A stretch of DNA of 48,274 nt, taken from Methanobacteriota archaeon. GTDB lineage: Archaea > Thermoplasmatota > Thermoplasmata > RBG-16-68-12 > JAJISG01. A program made the position numbers and the translations under genes. The stretch covers positions 1 through 48,274 of the forward strand of contig JAUVFR010000009.1 of NCBI GenBank assembly GCA_030594205.1, written 5' to 3'. Below are positions 42,655-48,274 of the stretch, in pieces (position 1 is the first letter of the stretch; each line of letters begins with the position of its first letter). The notes beneath the pieces were generated by a model that saw only the letters and a list, made by a program, of their open reading frames with translations, was not told the DNA's origin and made no database searches.

Positions 42655-42972
42655 TCAAGAACTTAGCCGGATGTGGACGAATCCGCACTCTGGGCAGCGT
42701 GCCTGACAATCGATACAATATTGGGATCCGCAATCCGCGCACGCAGCAACACGCTCCTCGTGAGGACCGCCCGGCCGGAAATGTGTAGCTCCGGTTGTTC
42801 GCGGAACCCAGTAAATCACCACGGCGACAAGAATGCCGAGAAGGAGGATGACAGGCTGCGGAGGGGCCGTGATGAAGGCGAGTAAAGCGGACGTGAGGAC
42901 GATCACCGTCGCGATCACGACGGCCCCCGTCAGCCTCACCTGATGGCCGACGATCCTCTCCTTCTCTTCCAC
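42655..42972 (-). CDS. Small two-helix membrane protein with C-terminal zinc ribbon
   Basis: About 105 aa from a GTG at 42972. Two hydrophobic helices (GAVVIATVIVLTSALLAFI; PVILLLGILVAVVIYWV) are followed by a cytosolic tail with CADCGSQYCIDCQARCPEC, a double CxxC ribbon. The longer frame to 43155 is not protein-like. It belongs to the run of zinc-ribbon genes continued by 43168 and 43498 on the opposite strand. Function unknown. Confidence 0.65.
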   Translation of the reverse strand: MEEKERIVGHQVRLTGAVVIATVIVLTSALLAFITAPPQPVILLLGILVAVVIYWVPRTTGATHFRPGGPHEERVAACADCGSQYCIDCQARCPECGFVHIRLSS

Positions 42973-43129
42973 GGCTGCAGAACCTTGTCTTCCATCAAGA
43001 ATGGTTCCCTTAGGAGCGGAGGCCAGAGGGTTTGGCCACCCACGGCCGAGGAGCGTATGGCGGCCCAGCGCTGGGAAGGTGCCTTCGGTTCCCCCTCCCT
43101 GGGTTCCGTTTTTGATTTCAAGTCGCAAA

Positions 43130-43138
43130 GCCTCATAT
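43130..43138 (+). promoter_or_regulatory. TATA-like box for the triple zinc-ribbon gene
   Basis: CTCATATAG is centred ~33 bp before the ATG at 43168. Confidence 0.4.
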
Positions 43139-43167
43139 AGGCCACTCCCGCCCATTCAGACGGTGAG

Positions 43168-43479
43168 ATGCCTGGGTGCCCCACCTGCGGTGCGGAGCTC
43201 ACCTACCTCGAGCCTTACGCACGCAGCTACTGCTACCACTGCCGGGCCTACGCCCCGGAAGAGATCGTCCCCTGCGCCGTATGCGCCAGGGTGCTCGTCT
43301 ACGTCCCGGAGCACGGCCTTTACTACTGCTACGGTTGCCAGGAGTACAAGCAGGACGCCCGTCGTGCGGAGAGGCCGTGTCCGAGATGCGGCGGAGAACT
43401 CCGCTTTGTCGCCGAGTACGAACGACTATTCTGCACCAGATGCAACGCATACGCACCGGGAGACCGGCAAACCGCCTGA
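43168..43479 (+). CDS. Protein of three tandem zinc ribbons
   Basis: 103 aa made of three homologous ribbons of ~30 residues: CPTCGAELTYLEPYARSYCY, CAVCARVLVYVPEHGLYYCY and CPRCGGELRFVAEYERLFCT. Each has two CxxC pairs and a conserved Tyr/Glu-rich middle. The next gene carries a fourth copy (CANCGGELTYIAEYERWYCY), so the ribbons spread by local duplication. No membrane or catalytic segment. Probably a protein- or nucleic acid-binding adaptor; function not known. Confidence 0.75.
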   Translation: MPGCPTCGAELTYLEPYARSYCYHCRAYAPEEIVPCAVCARVLVYVPEHGLYYCYGCQEYKQDARRAERPCPRCGGELRFVAEYERLFCTRCNAYAPGDRQTA

Positions 43480-43497
43480 GAAGCCGGGAGGTGGACC

Positions 43498-44181
43498 TTG
43501 ACGGAAGCGGGAACCGTTACAGGCTTTGCGCCCTTCTCGCGCGAAGAGATGGACCTGGCGTCCAAGGATCAGCTCATCCGCTGGGCCAAGGAGTACGGGC
43601 TGGACAAGGGCGGGATGAAGTACGAGCTTCGCCTCCGAATCCTGGAGTACATCCGGCGGCAGGGACTCCTGCTCAAGGGGGAGGAACCCCTGGAGGAGGA
43701 GGGCGCGCCGGCGGACGGCGAAACGGCCACCGCCCCACCGGCCGCTCCCCCGGAATCGGCGAGGGGAGGGGAGACAGCGCAGACCTCATCCGAGCCTGCC
43801 CCGAGCAATTCGCCGGGCGCCTGCGCGAATTGCGGGGGGGAGCTCACCTACATCGCCGAGTATGAGCGGTGGTACTGCTACAACTGCGACACGTATGCGG
43901 GCGTTTCGGCCGCAGGTGCCTCCACGGTCGCCGGAGTTTCCCATGCGTCCTCGCACCGCGAGGCCAGGGGAAGAGCCGGCGCGGGCATCGCCCTCGCCCT
44001 GGCGGGCATCCTCACATTCCTTGCGTATCAGATCCTCTTCGTCGCGCCTCCGGGGCTCTTCCCAATTCCCTTCGTCATCACGGTCGCTCCCGAGGTCCTC
44101 TTCGCCCTCCCCCTCGTTGCCTTCGTCCTTCTGGGCGTCGGCGTGATCGCGGGGCTACGGAGTCTGGGTCACCGCGGGTGA
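43498..44181 (+). CDS. SAP-like / zinc-ribbon / membrane-anchored protein
   Basis: 227 aa in four parts. A helix pair resembling a SAP DNA-binding motif comes first (SKDQLIRWAKEYGLDKGGMK, residues ~22-52). A Pro/Ala/Glu-rich linker follows, then a zinc ribbon (CANCGGELTYIAEYERWYCY, ~109-135), and finally two membrane helices (GAGIALALAGILTFLAYQIL; VLFALPLVAFVLLGVGVIAG). The TTG at 43498 follows GGGAGGTGG, a strong SD, which decides the start. The ribbon is a paralogue of the three in the preceding gene, 18 bp upstream; the two are surely co-transcribed. Function unknown; tethering nucleic acid to the membrane is conceivable. Confidence 0.75.
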   Translation: MTEAGTVTGFAPFSREEMDLASKDQLIRWAKEYGLDKGGMKYELRLRILEYIRRQGLLLKGEEPLEEEGAPADGETATAPPAAPPESARGGETAQTSSEPAPSNSPGACANCGGELTYIAEYERWYCYNCDTYAGVSAAGASTVAGVSHASSHREARGRAGAGIALALAGILTFLAYQILFVAPPGLFPIPFVITVAPEVLFALPLVAFVLLGVGVIAGLRSLGHRG

Positions 44182-44192
44182 AGGCTTTAACG
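44182..44192 (+). promoter_or_regulatory. TATA-like box for the radical SAM gene
   Basis: GGCTTTAACGG lies ~28 bp before the ATG at 44215, fitting a leaderless message. Confidence 0.45.
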
Positions 44193-44214
44193 GGCCGGAC
44201 ACTAGCTTTCGTGA

Positions 44215-45231
44215 ATGACGGAGCTGGCTGCCCTCATTGAGGAAACTCGGGCCACTCGGCCTCACGACCCTACGCAGTATGTCTCCGCCTGGACGGAACG
44301 AGAAGTTCTCGACGACGAAATCGTTGACGCCTTCGTCCTCATCCTCCGAACCAAGGGGTGTTATTGGGCCCGGAAGAGCGGCTGCTCCATGTGCGGGTAC
44401 GTGAGCGACGGGTACGTGAGCGTCTCGAAAGCCGACCTCCTGACCCAGTGGGACGCGGCCCTCGAGGCATACCGGGGCCAGCCCGTCGTGAAATTGTACA
44501 ACTCGGGCAATTTCTTCGATCCCAGTGAGATCCCCGCGCTGGCCCGCAGGCGCATTTTGGCAGACCTCGGCGAGCGATGCGAGAAGGTGGTAGTCGAGAA
44601 TCTGCCGCAGCTGGTTCGTACCCCGTTGTTAGAAGAGGCCCTGGATCTCTGCCCACGCTTTGAGGTGGCGATTGGACTCGAGACGGCGGACGACTACCTG
44701 CGGGACCACACAATCAGCAAGGACTTCACGTTCGCACGATACAAAGAGGCGGTCCGGGTCGCGCACGCAGCGGGCGCCACCATCAAGACCTACCTCCTGT
44801 TCAAACCTCCCTTCCTCTCCGAGGGGGCGGCCATGCGCGACGCGACCGCGTCCGTCCGTGCCATCGACGGGCTCTCCGACACGATCTCCATCAACCCCAC
44901 GAACGTCCAGCGGGACACCCTCGTGGATCGGCTGTACCGGAGGGGAGAGTTCCGCCCTCCGTGGCTCTGGTCCCTCGTGGAGGTGCTGAAGGCGGTTCGC
45001 GGGGCGGAATCTCGGGTTCTATCGAAGCCCACGGGTGGGGGCCAGCCTCGGGGGACTCACAACTGCGGGCACTGCGACGCCGTCGTGCTGCAGGCGGTGG
45101 AGGACTACTCCCTCCAGCGGGAGGATTGGCTCGACGAACCGACATGCGCGTGTAAGGGGGATTGGGGGGCGTACGTGCGGGTCGAGGAACTCGCCCACAC
45201 GTCCGTAGACCTGGATCGGTTCCTCACATAG
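44215..45231 (+). CDS. Archaeosine biosynthesis radical SAM protein RaSEA
   Basis: 338 aa. In archaea RaSEA works with ArcS to convert the lysine adduct of preQ0 at position 15 of tRNA into archaeosine. The iron-sulfur motif is CYWARKSGCSMC (C49, C57, C60), the spacing typical of this family rather than the usual CxxxCxxC. Further marks are KLYNSGNFFDPSEIP, VAIGLETADDYLRD and the late Cys group HNCGHCD...CAC. It resembles the bacterial YhcC-like radical SAM family less well. The neighbours do not include ArcS. Confidence 0.85.
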   Translation: MTELAALIEETRATRPHDPTQYVSAWTEREVLDDEIVDAFVLILRTKGCYWARKSGCSMCGYVSDGYVSVSKADLLTQWDAALEAYRGQPVVKLYNSGNFFDPSEIPALARRRILADLGERCEKVVVENLPQLVRTPLLEEALDLCPRFEVAIGLETADDYLRDHTISKDFTFARYKEAVRVAHAAGATIKTYLLFKPPFLSEGAAMRDATASVRAIDGLSDTISINPTNVQRDTLVDRLYRRGEFRPPWLWSLVEVLKAVRGAESRVLSKPTGGGQPRGTHNCGHCDAVVLQAVEDYSLQREDWLDEPTCACKGDWGAYVRVEELAHTSVDLDRFLT

Positions 45232-45245
45232 AGCCGTTCGAAGCC

Positions 45246-45252
45246 TTTTTTT
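45246..45252 (+). terminator. T-tract after the radical SAM gene
   Basis: Seven consecutive T residues lie 15 bp after the RaSEA stop, as in archaeal oligo-T termination. The same tract is ~30 bp before the next start, so it could instead act as an A/T promoter box. Confidence 0.4.
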
Positions 45253-45280
45253 GCCGGGTCCCGCCTTGCCCCTCGATTCC

Positions 45281-45574
45281 ATGCAGGCGTACGACATCAA
45301 GCGAGGCCACGCCCGGACCTTGGAGGGGGGTGGCTTTCAGACCATCCTCGAGGATTGCTACGATTCCGTCGCCGAGGAGGACGCGGGATTTCTCGTTCGG
45401 CACGGGGCGATCCAGGAAATGCGGGTTTGGGTGGAGGGAAACCGACTCCACGTCGAGATGGCCATGGACACTCAGGTCGACGACGCGACGGCGGCGGACA
45501 CGATTCGGGCCCATAACGCCTTTCTGGAACGCGCGACCGGGTTCAACGCGAAGCAGCGGCGGAAGCGGCTGTAA
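45281..45574 (+). CDS. DUF5611-like conserved archaeal protein
   Basis: 97 aa. It starts MQAYDIKRGHARTLEGGGFQ and ends HNAFLERATGFNAKQRRKRL, a pattern I associate with the small archaeal DUF5611 family. A central strand region reads IQEMRVWVEGNRLHVEMAMD. It is soluble, with a basic C-terminus, and its function is unknown. The ATG at 45281 is chosen over a TTG 30 bases upstream because the family start is clear. Confidence 0.7.
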   Translation: MQAYDIKRGHARTLEGGGFQTILEDCYDSVAEEDAGFLVRHGAIQEMRVWVEGNRLHVEMAMDTQVDDATAADTIRAHNAFLERATGFNAKQRRKRL

Positions 45575-45609
45575 AAGAAGGCGAAAGAGGGGAAGCTCTG
45601 AGCGCTGAC

Positions 45610-45620
45610 ATCTCTAAGTA
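45610..45620 (+). promoter_or_regulatory. TATA-like box for the CDF transporter
   Basis: CATCTCTAAGTAGG contains a weak A/T box ~25-30 bp before the GTG at 45643. Confidence 0.35.
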
Positions 45621-45642
45621 GGTCGGCGCGCCTAGAACGGAC

Positions 45643-46539
45643 GTGGACTTCCTCCCCAACCTGGGCGACCCAGAGGACCCCAAGGTTCGGGCCCGGTACG
45701 GGTACCTTCAGTCGGGCGTTTCGATCGGACTGAACCTCTCCCTGTTCGCCACGAAACTTGTGCTCTGGTCCGTCCTGGGGAGCATCGCCGTCCTCACGGA
45801 CGCCTTCAACGGCCTGGGGGATGTGGCAATATCGGCCACCATCCTGCTCACGTTTCGCTATGCCAGCCTTGAGGCCGACGAGAGACACCCCTTCGGGCAC
45901 GGCCGCCTAGAGCAGATCGCGGCCCTCATCGTGGCGGCGTTCTTGATCTTCATCGCGGTCCTCCTCCTGGTCCAGGCCGCCTTCGAATTGACCGATCCTT
46001 CGGTGCAAGGGAGCTTGGTTCTTGCCCTCGTGCTCGCCGGATTGGCGGGGGTGAAGGAACTCCTGGCCCGTTTTTCGTTCGCGATTGCGCGACGACTCGA
46101 CAGCGACGCCCTGCGAGCGGATGCCTGGAACCACCGGTACGATGCGCTGTTGACAGCGTCGATCGCCCTCGCGATCTACCTGGTCAGCCTGACGCCCTCC
46201 CTGCAGATTCTGGACCCCATTTTCGGGATCCTCGTATCCCTGTTCGTCGTCTACACGGGGGCAACGCTCCTGTGGCGGTCCGGGGAGAAGCTTCTGGGTC
46301 GCGCCCCCAGCCGGGCCGTCCTGAGGCGAATCGTGGAGCTGACGCACGGGGTGCCCGGGGTTCGCCGGTGCCACGACATTTCCATTCACGACTATGGCAC
46401 GCACAGAGAGATCTCACTGACCATCCAGGTGGGGGGCGACCTAACGGTGGAGGAGGCTCATCGGATCGCGACCGAGGTCAAGCGGGTCGTGAACCGGGAG
46501 CTCCGGGCCAAGACGACCGTCCACGTCGAGCCGCCCTAG
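45643..46539 (+). CDS. Cation diffusion facilitator (CDF) metal transporter
   Basis: 298 aa with six helices and a C-terminal cytoplasmic dimerisation domain (SRAVLRRIVELTHGVPGVRR... REISLTIQVGGDLTVEEAHR). It exports divalent metal in exchange for protons. The family motif HPFGHGRLEQ is present. The transport-site residues read NGLGD in helix 2 (LTDAFNGLGDV) and NHRYD in helix 5 (ADAWNHRYDALL), so both metal sites are N-x-x-x-D instead of H/D-x-x-x-D. That argues against a standard zinc exporter. The start is a GTG, probably leaderless. Confidence 0.9.
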   Translation: MDFLPNLGDPEDPKVRARYGYLQSGVSIGLNLSLFATKLVLWSVLGSIAVLTDAFNGLGDVAISATILLTFRYASLEADERHPFGHGRLEQIAALIVAAFLIFIAVLLLVQAAFELTDPSVQGSLVLALVLAGLAGVKELLARFSFAIARRLDSDALRADAWNHRYDALLTASIALAIYLVSLTPSLQILDPIFGILVSLFVVYTGATLLWRSGEKLLGRAPSRAVLRRIVELTHGVPGVRRCHDISIHDYGTHREISLTIQVGGDLTVEEAHRIATEVKRVVNRELRAKTTVHVEPP

Positions 46540-46630
46540 TGGAACGGGAGGCCCCAGGCCTTTGGAGGAGGGCCTCAGCTCAGGGGAACTTCGGTTGTCC
46601 CATGAGGAAGACTCTCGGCCCCGGGAGGGC

Positions 46631-46951
46631 CTACGTGCCGAAAAGGGCGCCCAAACCGGCGGCGGCCTCCTCCTCGCTAACCTCTTCCTCTTTCTTTTTC
46701 TTCTCCTTCTTGGCGTCCGACTTCTTCTCGTCCGGCTTCTTCTCCTCCGGCGCGGGCGCGGGGGCAACGGGGGCAGCGACGGCCCCCTTGATGGCCTCCT
46801 CGATGTCGACGTCCTCGAGGGACGCCGCGAGCGCCTTGATGCGGGCGTCGTTTGGCTTCAGGCCCGCCGCTTTCAGAACGCTCTTCAGGTTGGCCTCATT
46901 GACCTCCTGCCCTGCGACGTGGAGGAGCATGGCACCGTAGATGTACTCCAT
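46631..46951 (-). CDS. rpl12: Ribosomal protein P1/L12 (archaeal L12)
   Basis: 106-aa stalk protein that recruits translation GTPases. The N-terminal dimerisation region begins [21 protein letters not shown] hinge of Ala/Pro and a Lys/Glu-rich tract follow, ending in the conserved GLGALFG tip. The ATG at 46951 follows GAGGAGGTGA, a full SD, on the minus strand, which overrules the longer frame. It is 19 bp after rpl10. Confidence 0.95.
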   Translation of the reverse strand: MEYIYGAMLLHVAGQEVNEANLKSVLKAAGLKPNDARIKALAASLEDVDIEEAIKGAVAAPVAPAPAPEEKKPDEKKSDAKKEKKKKEEEVSEEEAAAGLGALFGT

Positions 46952-46970
46952 ACGTTCACCTCCTCGATCT

Positions 46971-47996
46971 TCATCCAAAGAGAGAGCTGAGGCCCGCAGC
47001 GGCCTCCTCCTCGTCATCGGCTCCCTCGTCTTTTGCCTTCCCCTTCTTTACCTTCTCCGGGGTCTCCTTAGGGCTCGCCTCCGCTTCTGCGGATCCCTTT
47101 CCCGCCGTGCGCGTCCCGAGGTCCGCCTTCAACTCATCGTCCAGGCCCTCCGGTAGGTGACTCGCCAAGGCACCCATCCGAGCGTGGGCCTCCGCGAGGA
47201 GGCGCGTCAACACCTCCCCCACCGGGTACTCCGCCGCCAAGGCCAGGGCCAGGGCCCGCTCCTGGGCCATCCCCAGGAGGGTGGGCGTCGTATCGCGGGT
47301 GGGGTAAGCCATTTCGAAGGCCAGCCGATGGGCCTGCGTGGCGGCCATGGCGAGGTCGCCCCGGATTTCTTCTTCGTCCACGGCGAGGTGTTCAGGAGTG
47401 TAAAGCTGACCGTCCTCGAGGACGCCTCGCAGGTCAAGGCCCACGGTGAGGGGGAAAATCTCCATCCGTGTGAGGACCTGCGCCACCTCGCGCCGAATCT
47501 TCTGGCCGGCCTCGACTAGGACTTTGTCCTTCTTGATGACCACCTTCCCTCGCTCGATGGCGGCTGGTACGCCGGCCTTCTGCAAGTCCCCCACGATGGG
47601 GCCCGGTTTGAAGGGGGTGTCGCCCTCCGGGACCACGATGTCCTCCGGCGCGAGCTCGCCCCCCCGCGCCGGCGCCCGGGTCTTCGTGGCCTCAAGTTCC
47701 CTGTAAAGCCGGAAGGGATTCTCCTCCGTGGCGACGAGGGCGGTGGGGCCCGTGATGAACTCCTCGAGCCCCTCGATGCCGGACTTCTCCGAGGCGGCGG
47801 TCTCGAGGGCCCGACGGAGCAGTCGGTTCTTGATGATACGGAAATCCACGGTCCCCCGGAGTCTGGCCCGAATCTGTTGCATCTGTGGGGCCGGGAGGCC
47901 CTCGATGCCGGCCAGACCGACGACTCTAGCCCGGGTCATCCAATCGACGAGTTCCCCAACGGCGGCCGCCTTCGGATGGTCCATCGCGTCCGTCAT
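46971..47996 (-). CDS. rpl10: Ribosomal protein uL10/P0
   Basis: 341 aa; the stalk base, binding 23S rRNA and several L12 dimers. The N-terminal rRNA-binding part includes [20 protein letters not shown] and IRARLRG...[11 protein letters not shown]. The insertion domain and helical L12-binding spine follow. The acidic tail ends [13 protein letters not shown], matching the L12 tip. Its start overlaps the rpl1 stop (ATGA-type overlap). Confidence 0.95.
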   Translation of the reverse strand: MTDAMDHPKAAAVGELVDWMTRARVVGLAGIEGLPAPQMQQIRARLRGTVDFRIIKNRLLRRALETAASEKSGIEGLEEFITGPTALVATEENPFRLYRELEATKTRAPARGGELAPEDIVVPEGDTPFKPGPIVGDLQKAGVPAAIERGKVVIKKDKVLVEAGQKIRREVAQVLTRMEIFPLTVGLDLRGVLEDGQLYTPEHLAVDEEEIRGDLAMAATQAHRLAFEMAYPTRDTTPTLLGMAQERALALALAAEYPVGEVLTRLLAEAHARMGALASHLPEGLDDELKADLGTRTAGKGSAEAEASPKETPEKVKKGKAKDEGADDEEEAAAGLSSLFG

Positions 47997-48274
47997 CAGA
48001 CCACCCTCACGGCGGGGCCCATCGTGGTCTTGACGTAGACGGACCCGATGTTCGTCCGGCCCCGCGGCAGCTGAGCCGCCACCCGTTTCAGGATCGCCTC
48101 CAGGTTCTCCGCCAGGTCTTTCGGTTCCATGTTCCGGGTCCCCAAGGCGGCGTGGAAGGTAGGACGATCCTTGGACCGCAGGCGCACGGCTCGTTTCAGG
48201 TTCCGAATGACCCGGACGGGATCGCTGCCGGGCGGGAGGGGACGGGGCATCTTCCCTCGAGGCCCCAAGACGGT
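47996..48274 (-). CDS. rpl1: Ribosomal protein uL1, C-terminal part (5' beyond window)
   Basis: The frame enters from the right edge as TVLGPRGKMPRPLPPG, the conserved L1 segment preceding the second half of domain I. It ends SVYVKTTMGPAVRV. About 92 codons are present; the N-terminal ~120 lie outside. uL1 binds 23S rRNA at the L1 stalk and its own mRNA in many archaea. The order rpl1-rpl10-rpl12 is standard. No autoregulatory site can be checked because the 5' end is missing. Confidence 0.95.
   Translation of the reverse strand, partial: TVLGPRGKMPRPLPPGSDPVRVIRNLKRAVRLRSKDRPTFHAALGTRNMEPKDLAENLEAILKRVAAQLPRGRTNIGSVYVKTTMGPAVRVV

Overview
This is archaeal DNA of high GC content. RNA polymerase is encoded as separate RpoA' and RpoA'' genes with an unsplit RpoB and a short RpoH. 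There is a family D DNA polymerase large subunit, an archaeal-type NusA, L30e, L10/P0 and L12, aEF-1beta and Cdc48. An archaeosine-type radical SAM enzyme is present, and tRNA genes carry bulge-helix-bulge introns and no encoded CCA. PolD, the unsplit RpoB and a 5S rRNA standing alone point to a Euryarchaeota-side lineage, most likely Thermoplasmatota. This placement is inference from gene content. Many genes have an A/T-rich box about 25 bp before the start codon, as expected for leaderless archaeal transcripts.

Layout. 1-6040: Cdc48 (5' end outside the window) with Hsp20, a zinc-type dehydrogenase, an isochorismatase-fold hydrolase with an apparent ACG start, an NAD kinase fused to a winged helix, and a coiled-coil protein. 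6041-9360: an accessory region with a decayed NUMOD3 (homing-endonuclease) fragment, two copies of a ~70 bp repeat plus a degenerate third, two tiny membrane ORFs, a thioredoxin-VKOR disulfide pair between the two full repeats, a lone hypothetical gene and an orphan coding fragment. 9361-11590: mevalonate kinase and imidazolonepropionase. 11565-23469 (minus): a long co-oriented array reading tRNA-Lys, rpoH, rpoB, rpoA1, rpoA2, rpl30e, nusA, ksgA, coiled-coil protein, sugar nucleotidyltransferase. 23662-25620: zinc-ribbon protein and aEF-1beta, then a frameshifted membrane protein and a decayed gene. 25951-33430: MscS channel, APC permease with two Usp domains, prepilin peptidase, membrane pyrophosphatase, 5S rRNA and thioredoxin. 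33531-39948: PolD large subunit, zinc-ribbon membrane protein, GT4 glycosyltransferase and a polytopic GT-C-like protein. 39968-42606: an HTH regulator, V4R and longin-like sensory proteins, a flavin reductase and tRNA-Thr. 42655-46539: a zinc-ribbon cluster, RaSEA, a DUF5611-like protein and a CDF transporter. 46631-48274 (minus): rpl12, rpl10 and the C-terminal part of rpl1.

The most striking feature is the tRNA-Lys(UUU) gene at 23297-23469. It folds into a perfect 74-nt tRNA only after removal of three intervening sequences (D-loop, anticodon loop, T-loop), two of which form clear BHB motifs. Other notable points are the histone-H1-like N-terminal extension on RpoA'', the NAD kinase-winged helix fusion, the repeat-flanked disulfide cassette with its NUMOD3 relic, and the missing canonical start on the hydrolase gene. 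I saw no CRISPR array, no intact insertion sequence and no clear defence system.
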